DNA of 64,000 nucleotides, from positions 62,001 through 126,000 of the forward strand of contig NZ_CANMVN010000002.1 of assembly GCF_947501425.1 (NCBI RefSeq), read 5' to 3'. Every line of letters begins with the position of its first letter. Positions within the stretch are counted from its first letter, which is position 1. Position numbers and translations under genes: made by a program. Below the pieces are notes generated by a model, which was given only the letters and a program-made list of their open reading frames with translations, searched no databases and had not been told where the DNA came from. Positions 60,006-64,000 of this stretch are shown here, piece after piece. The DNA comes from an uncultured Psychroserpens sp. Its GTDB lineage: Bacteria; Bacteroidota; Bacteroidia; Flavobacteriales; Flavobacteriaceae.

Positions 60006-60983
60006 CTAATACTGAGGTGTTACAAATTCAAAATCAGATTCCTTAGCGGCCAAATAGCGTTCAGCATCTAAGGCAGCCATACAACCAGTACCAGCAGCAG
60101 TAACCGCTTGACGATAGACATGGTCTGCAGCATCACCAGATACAAACACACCTTCTACATTAGTTTTAGCTGTTCCAGGTACATTAATGATATATCCAGT
60201 CTCATCTAAATTTAAATAATCCTTAAAAATATCTGTATTAGGCTTATGTCCTATAGCGACAAAAAATCCTGTAGCAGGAATTTCAAACTTTTCATTGGTT
60301 TGATTATTAAACGCTCTAACACCTGTTACCACTTGACCGTCACCAAGTACTTCATCGGTTTCAGTGTTGTAAAGAATCTCAATATTCTCAGTGTTTTTAA
60401 CACGGTTAGCCATGATCTTTGATGCTCTAAATTCATCTCTACGAACCAGCATAGTTACTTTCTTACAGAGTTTAGATAAGTAGTGAGCTTCTTCACAAGC
60501 GCTATCTCCTGCTCCAACGATTACAACTTCCTGATTTCTGTAGAAAAATCCGTCACAAACCGCACAGGCAGAAACACCTCCACCAAGTTTTAGATATTTT
60601 TGCTCAGAGTCTAAACCTAAGTACTTAGCTGATGCACCAGTTGAAATAATAACTGTTTTACAGTGAATCTCTTTAGTATCGTTCACCCAAACTTTGTGAA
60701 TATCTCCTGAAAAATCTACTTTAGTTACCCATCCATCTCGAATATCAGTTCCAAAACGAGCAGCTTGTTTCTGTAGTTCTATCATCATTTCAGGACCTGT
60801 AATACCGTCAGGATAACCAGGGAAATTCTCAACGTCATTTGTAGTGGTTAATTGACCTCCAGGTTGCGTTCCTTGATAAAGTACAGGTTCCATATTAGCT
60901 CTGGAAGCATAAATAGCTGCAGTATAACCTGCAGGTCCAGAACCTATAATTAGGCATTTTACATTCTCTATTGTATCAGACAT
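60006..60983 (-). CDS. trxB: Thioredoxin-disulfide reductase
   Basis: An NADPH-dependent FAD enzyme that reduces thioredoxin in the cytoplasm, 325 aa from the ATG at 60983 (a TTG 12 nt upstream is less likely). FAD site CLIIGSGPAGYTAAIYASRA (about 10-29), redox pair Cys140-Cys143 in SACAVCDGFF, NADPH site VIVGAGDSACEEAHYLS, and the closing FAD motif GVFVSGDAADHVYRQAVTAA. All key residues are present. It has a TACTTTTG box at 61007-61014. Confidence 0.97.
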   Translation of the reverse strand: MSDTIENVKCLIIGSGPAGYTAAIYASRANMEPVLYQGTQPGGQLTTTNDVENFPGYPDGITGPEMMIELQKQAARFGTDIRDGWVTKVDFSGDIHKVWVNDTKEIHCKTVIISTGASAKYLGLDSEQKYLKLGGGVSACAVCDGFFYRNQEVVIVGAGDSACEEAHYLSKLCKKVTMLVRRDEFRASKIMANRVKNTENIEILYNTETDEVLGDGQVVTGVRAFNNQTNEKFEIPATGFFVAIGHKPNTDIFKDYLNLDETGYIINVPGTAKTNVEGVFVSGDAADHVYRQAVTAAGTGCMAALDAERYLAAKESDFEFVTPQY

Positions 60984-61006
60984 ATGTTTTTTCAATTTAT
61001 TATAGA

Positions 61007-61014
61007 CAAAAGTA
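61007..61014 (-). promoter_or_regulatory. Putative -7 box of trxB
   Basis: Minus-strand TACTTTTG fits TAnnTTTG, 23 nt before the trxB ATG. Confidence 0.5.
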
Positions 61015-61201
61015 GGATTTTTGATTAAAAACTTACATCAAAGTTATTAACAGTTAGAATAGTCATATTAGATTTTTCTATGTTGGTTTCATTTGCCATT
61101 GTAGTTAATGATAATTGGATTTGAGTCAATAAAAAAATGTGTAAAGTAGTAGTTTAGATATAACATTTAATATTATGAATACTATATCAACACACAAACA
61201 C

Positions 61202-61585
61202 ATGAATAAAATCTATTACAGCTCGCAATCATCAATTGGCAAACAAACTTTGGCCTATCTAAAATCTTCATTTAAAGATTTGCTGGCAATTGATGTCACT
61301 AAAACTAATGTAACTGGAACACAATGGAAAGCATTGGCAGAAGCGTTACATATAAATGTTGAAGATCTGATATACAAGAAACATCCTGTGTATCTTAAAG
61401 ATTACGAATCAAAAACTAATCTTGACGAACATGGTTGGATTAAAATTCTCAATAATAATCCAGAAGTATTAAACTATCCAGTGGTTATTTTAGGTCATGA
61501 CTATTATCAAATAAAAAACCCATCAGCCATTGAGAAAGCACTAGAATCAAATTATACCAAATTCGATCCAAGAAGTCAAAACTAA
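61202..61585 (+). CDS. ArsC/Spx-like thioredoxin-fold protein lacking the CxxC cysteine
   Basis: A 127-aa protein with the ArsC/Spx fold: KIYYSSQSSIGKQTLAYLKS at the start, VTKTNVTGTQWKALAEAL, then DLIYKKHPVYLKDY and the closing YPVVILGHDYYQIKNP. The redox loop where ArsC has Cys-x-x-Cys (or a single Cys) reads SSQSSIG, and no cysteine exists in the protein, so reductase chemistry is excluded. Similar cysteine-free proteins exist in flavobacteria. I chose 61202 (MNKIYY); the ATG at 61175 adds nine unsupported residues. A bidirectional terminator follows. Confidence 0.82.
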   Translation: MNKIYYSSQSSIGKQTLAYLKSSFKDLLAIDVTKTNVTGTQWKALAEALHINVEDLIYKKHPVYLKDYESKTNLDEHGWIKILNNNPEVLNYPVVILGHDYYQIKNPSAIEKALESNYTKFDPRSQN

Positions 61586-61642
61586 CAAGTTTGTAATTCA
61601 TGACTAATCATAAAAATCCTAAACAACTAGATTCGCATAAAA

Positions 61643-61668
61643 AAAACGCCTCTTTTCAGAGGCGTTTT
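61643..61668. terminator. Bidirectional intrinsic terminator
   Basis: Perfect 11-bp stem AAAACGCCTCT (61643-61653) / AGAGGCGTTTT (61658-61668) with loop TTTC; eight A precede it, so the minus strand also has a T-run. It separates the ArsC-like gene from the small lipoprotein. Confidence 0.88.
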
Positions 61669-61692
61669 ATATTGATATGATAATTATATTTT

Positions 61693-61830
61693 CTAATCTA
61701 CAACATCTTCAACATCGTCTGCAACATCTTCAACAGCGTCTTCAGCTTGTTCAGCAGGTGTTTCTCTACAACCAGTAAAGACAATAGACATTGTGAATAG
61801 AATTAAAAATAGTTTTGATAATTTTTTCAT
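61693..61830 (-). CDS. Small acidic lipoprotein, 45 aa
   Basis: A short gene read from an ATG at 61830 to TAG at 61693. The product has a clear lipoprotein signal (KKLSKLFLILFTMSIVFTGC, lipobox FTGC, Cys21) and a 24-residue acidic tail of (A/V)-E/D-D-V repeats: AEQAEDAVEDVADDVEDVVD. The mature part is almost only Asp, Glu, Val and Ala, likely a short amphipathic helix. Similar small proteins with an entericidin-like plan are linked to envelope stress. It sits in a row with DUF1328 (18 nt upstream) on the same strand. Confidence 0.75.
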   Translation of the reverse strand: MKKLSKLFLILFTMSIVFTGCRETPAEQAEDAVEDVADDVEDVVD

Positions 61831-61848
61831 AATATTTTATTTGATTGT

Positions 61849-62010
61849 TTATGATTTAACGCCTTTTTTCAATAAAGAAAAAACGAATAATACTAAAAAT
61901 ACAAAAAACAAGATTTTCGCAATAGATGCTGCTCCTCCAGCAATTCCACCAAATCCTAGCACTCCTGCAATAATAGCAATGATTATAAAAGTAATTGACC
62001 AACGTAACAT
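61849..62010 (-). CDS. DUF1328 (YtjA-like) small membrane protein, 53 aa
   Basis: A 53-aa gene from ATG at 62010 to TAA at 61849. The product has two helices around the family signature: [40 protein letters not shown], then a basic tail LLKKGVKS. This is the conserved W-x2-x-F-I-I-A-x-I-A-x-x-x-G-F-G-G-I-A pattern of UPF0391/DUF1328, often induced by stress. It is followed 18 nt later by the small lipoprotein gene. Confidence 0.88.
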   Translation of the reverse strand: MLRWSITFIIIAIIAGVLGFGGIAGGAASIAKILFFVFLVLFVFSLLKKGVKS

Positions 62011-62123
62011 AATATATAGTTTTAATTATTAATACTGACTATCAGTATCTTATATTACAATATCTATATAAATAACGATCAACCTTTGCTCTATTAAGTA
62101 AATCATTAACCCTTTTGCCTAAT

Positions 62124-62831
62124 CTATGATATTTTCAAATTGGAGGTTTGAGAGGATGTATCGAACTCCGATGGATACCAACTATATTCCGAAACATCGT
62201 TTATGCTAATTTCCGAAGATTCAAAATCATAGACCTCATGGTCTCTAATCAGTAATTCAAGATGTTCAAAACGTCGTGTCGGATTTAACCATTGATTAAA
62301 ATCCTGCTTTTTAAAAATTAGCGGCTCCTGGTTTCCAAAGTTAGATACCTCAGAATACTTCCTATTAGAACTTTTAATTAAAAGGGAGCACGTAAGAAAA
62401 CCATCTTCTGTTGTATTGTAAATTCCTGCCACACAAAAAGGCTTATGATTTTTTAAATGCAAGTATTTAGTACAAAGTTTTCCATGTCGAATCACCGAAG
62501 TAAAAAGGCCATTAACAATAATTAAACAGCGTTGTTTAGATAATGTTTCAGGATAGATCATTGCATCAGCATGCTTATCATTAACATGTGTGTTCAACGT
62601 ATTGCATACATTTTGAAAAGCTTCCCAAGAGTCATCGTAGCATTGAGGTAGAATTCCCCAGATTGCTGACTCAATGATTCTTGCATCTTGTGATATAATG
62701 ACTGGTAGATTAGACTCTTCAAAACCATTTATTATAAGCTTTGGTTCATATAAATCAGGATATCTAAATTGTGCTTTAAATTCGTTTTCAATAGATTTTA
62801 AACTAGACGTATTGGATAGTTTATAAAACAT
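62124..62831 (-). CDS. SRAP (YedK/HMCES) family protein with lost catalytic residues
   Basis: A 235-aa SOS-response-associated-peptidase-fold protein; true members protect abasic DNA by a covalent bond from Cys2 after Met1 removal. The fold is recognisable: GFEESNLPVIIS, SAIWGILPQCYDDSW, NVCNTLNTHVND (Asn80 retained), CLIIVNGLF, KPFCVAGIYNTTEDGFLTCSL and EPLIFKKQDFNQWLNP. However residue 2 is Phe (MFYKLS, where family members start MCxR), the GFFEW-type Glu is Thr111 (GLFTS), and the IH-x-R-M-P His is replaced (VSNFGNQEP, Ser163/Asn164). The start at ATG 62831 is favoured over a TTG at 62846. It lies within the stress group. Confidence 0.82.
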   Translation of the reverse strand: MFYKLSNTSSLKSIENEFKAQFRYPDLYEPKLIINGFEESNLPVIISQDARIIESAIWGILPQCYDDSWEAFQNVCNTLNTHVNDKHADAMIYPETLSKQRCLIIVNGLFTSVIRHGKLCTKYLHLKNHKPFCVAGIYNTTEDGFLTCSLLIKSSNRKYSEVSNFGNQEPLIFKKQDFNQWLNPTRRFEHLELLIRDHEVYDFESSEISINDVSEYSWYPSEFDTSSQTSNLKIS

Positions 62832-62904
62832 TTTTTTGTTTTTCAAGTACGAAAAAATAGACGTTAAGGTTTAACTTGTTTCGTAAAAAAATGTCTTCAA
62901 ATGC

Positions 62905-62931
62905 AAAAGACACCTTTAAAAGGTGCCTTTT
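62905..62931 (-). terminator. Intrinsic terminator after the DUF2383 gene
   Basis: A 12-bp stem (62905-62916 with 62920-62931). On the minus strand the single mismatch becomes a G-U pair, so it folds better in that direction; TTTT follows. Confidence 0.6.
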
Positions 62932-62955
62932 AATCATTATCATTTAATGAGGTGA

Positions 62956-63405
62956 TTATCTTAAATCTTCGAGAGATTTAATATTAGACAATCCGTTCTC
63001 AATTGTATTTTTTTGACTTGTAAGAATATTATTTGTCGATACAGGTAGACTTGTTTCATTTAAAACATCCTGATACTCTTCTATTGCTGCTTTTTCTCCT
63101 CTGATGGCTTCCTCGAGCATTGATTCCTGATTATCAGAAGAAAATAACGATTTCACATCCATCCAAGCACGATGTGCTGTTCCTGTTAAACTTCCACCTT
63201 TATCAACATCTTGATTAAAAGATTTGATTTCTAGTTTTAACTCATGACCAAAATTATATCGCTCTTGTGCCTTCTGTTCGAAATAAGATTTCAATCCGGA
63301 GTGATCAACATTCTCTGCTGCTTTTTTAAACCCTTTCTCTGCATCGTATGTTTTTTCTAATAGATTGTTTAACTTTTTTCCGACTTCTTCTGTATAAGTA
63401 CTCAT
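62956..63405 (-). CDS. DUF2383 (PA2169-type) four-helix-bundle protein
   Basis: A 149-aa ferritin-like helical protein: LNNLLEKTYDAEKGFKKAAE, then YFEQKAQERYNFGHELKLEI and EEAIRGEKAAIEEYQDVLNE. These are the conserved helices of the PA2169/DUF2383 family. Several Glu/His residues (ERYNFGHELK, EAIRGEKAAIEEYQ) could bind metal as in ferritin-like proteins, but the family has no proven reaction. In many bacteria it is a general-stress protein. It has a TACATTTG box about 90 nt upstream. Confidence 0.88.
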   Translation of the reverse strand: MSTYTEEVGKKLNNLLEKTYDAEKGFKKAAENVDHSGLKSYFEQKAQERYNFGHELKLEIKSFNQDVDKGGSLTGTAHRAWMDVKSLFSSDNQESMLEEAIRGEKAAIEEYQDVLNETSLPVSTNNILTSQKNTIENGLSNIKSLEDLR

Positions 63406-63465
63406 GTGTATATATAATTTTTAATTACTGATAGTTTCTTATAAGATGCCTATCATTTTGCATCT

Positions 63466-63483
63466 AAAGCAGATTTCTGCTTT
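63466..63483. other. Hairpin in the leader of the DUF2383 gene
   Basis: AAAGCAG / CTGCTTT perfect 7-bp stem with a 4-nt loop, plus GATGC / GCATC at 63445-63464. Both lie between the putative promoter box (63498-63505) and the ATG, so the DUF2383 mRNA may have a structured leader of about 85 nt. Confidence 0.35.
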
Positions 63484-63497
63484 TCTTTCTTTCAAAA

Positions 63498-63505
63498 CAA
63501 ATGTA
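63498..63505 (-). promoter_or_regulatory. Putative -7 box of the DUF2383 gene
   Basis: Minus-strand TACATTTG fits TAnnTTTG, 93 nt before the ATG at 63405. No clear -33 element. Confidence 0.35.
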
Positions 63506-63578
63506 TTAACAACGATGTACATTGTTTGATGCGTTTCCATTAAAACTTAACGCAAATCATCTCTGAGTAAAACTTTAA

Positions 63579-64000
63579 CTAAATTATAGGACGATAATTC
63601 CTGATTAATTTCAAAACAGACATTTCGGTTGGAGTGAGATATCCAGAAATTTCTGGTGAAGTTTCTATCTCTGTAAATACATCATGTAGCGTATCATCTT
63701 TGTAAGATTGTTCTAAAATAGGGTGTACATAATACTTTCGGCATACATTTCTTGTATTTCCTAATTCACTTGAAGTAATGTCATAAGCGGTAAGAATATT
63801 TTTATCTATTTCCTTTTCAGATGTTGGTCTGTCAAAATCCATAAGCGCTTCCATAAATATGACGCTCGCAGACCAGGTTCTAAAATCTTTAGCTGTAAAC
63901 GATGCTTTGGTAATGTTTTGAAGATAGTCATTAACCATACTACTGTCAATGTGATGCTTTTCACCTGATTTGTCATAAAACTGAAACAATTCCCAGCCAG
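63579..64000 (-). CDS. DNA topoisomerase IB (poxvirus/eukaryotic type), 5' part outside window
   Basis: The C-terminal about 140 residues of a type IB topoisomerase, which relaxes supercoils by nicking one strand through a 3'-phosphotyrosine. The frame is open to the window edge (WELFQFYDKSGEKHHIDS precedes the first in-window Met). Motifs: ASFTAKDFRTWSASVIF (family TAKDFRTW box with a catalytic-site Arg) and GNTRNVCRKYYVHPILEQSY, which holds the active-site Tyr. The protein ends YLTPTEMSVLKLIRNYRP. Bacterial TopIB is scattered, often linked to stress genes such as those next to it. Confidence 0.92.
   Translation of the reverse strand, partial: GWELFQFYDKSGEKHHIDSSMVNDYLQNITKASFTAKDFRTWSASVIFMEALMDFDRPTSEKEIDKNILTAYDITSSELGNTRNVCRKYYVHPILEQSYKDDTLHDVFTEIETSPEISGYLTPTEMSVLKLIRNYRPII

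Noticed and set aside
61793-62032. Plus-strand open frame of 79 codons
   Set aside because: It is the complement of the small lipoprotein and DUF1328 genes, both of which have signal or family features on the minus strand.
1-64000. CRISPR arrays, tRNA, rRNA, insertion sequences, prophage genes
   Set aside because: No regularly spaced direct repeats, cloverleafs, transposase or phage structural motifs were seen on either strand.

Overview
The window is about 64 kb of AT-rich DNA from a member of the Flavobacteriaceae (Bacteroidota), probably a marine genus near Winogradskyella or Psychroserpens; the genus is a guess. Evidence: a T9SS type A sorting domain on a leucine-rich-repeat protein, two SusC-like TonB receptors, an ECF sigma/FecR pair, Bacteroidota-style -7 boxes (TAnnTTTG) with no Shine-Dalgarno sequences, leucine dehydrogenase, a PUR-alpha-like DUF3276 protein, and the NusB-DUF1573-YajC block. 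I saw no rRNA, tRNA, CRISPR array, transposase or integrase.

Layout. 1-5.1 kb: pyrD (cut by the left edge), pepT, a secreted amidohydrolase, an anchored unknown and a YdeI-like protein. 5.2-8.2 kb, reverse: yajC, DUF1573 lipoprotein, nusB, leucine dehydrogenase. 8.4-17.1 kb: ABC exporter, PUR-alpha-like protein, M14 carboxypeptidase, acyltransferase, BASS transporter, CsaA, thioredoxin-like protein, zinc-protease-like lipoprotein. 17.2-22.4 kb: TonB, TonB receptor, YhhN, type II NADH dehydrogenase. 22.5-28.6 kb: ECF sigma factor with two small partners, acyltransferase, CoA-type Nudix hydrolase, cyclophilin, M3 peptidase.

28.6-34.2 kb is an accessory stretch of short same-strand genes (lipoproteins, esterase, M20 amidohydrolase, VOC protein, unknowns). 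Their spacers share imperfect palindromic boundary motifs and one gene is flanked by perfect 14-bp direct repeats. It looks like a gene-cassette array without a visible recombinase. 34.2-42.7 kb: TRIC channel, RDD protein, and a tight forward operon SpoIIM-membrane protein-DUF4129-DUF4350-MoxR-DUF58. 42.8-48.7 kb: DUF2141 protein, then TonB receptor (with STN)/FecR/ECF sigma, divergent from an acidic Kazal-like lipoprotein. 48.8-53.9 kb: dps divergent from oxyR, a 65-aa conserved protein, the T9SS-sorted LRR protein and an AIM24 protein. 54-59.9 kb: DUF4442, DUF4870, then an envelope-stress-like set PadR-PspC-NTF2-like-GIN plus a second GIN protein. 60-64 kb: trxB, then a stress-flavoured group: a Cys-less ArsC-like protein, a 45-aa lipoprotein, DUF1328, a SRAP protein that lost its catalytic residues, DUF2383, and topoisomerase IB (cut by the right edge).

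The most striking unexplained signal is not a gene: the octamer CTTCGGAA (or TTCCGAAG) occurs at least 25 times on both strands, in genes (several reading frames) and between genes, far above what base composition predicts. It behaves like an uptake, Chi-like or other genome-wide recognition word.
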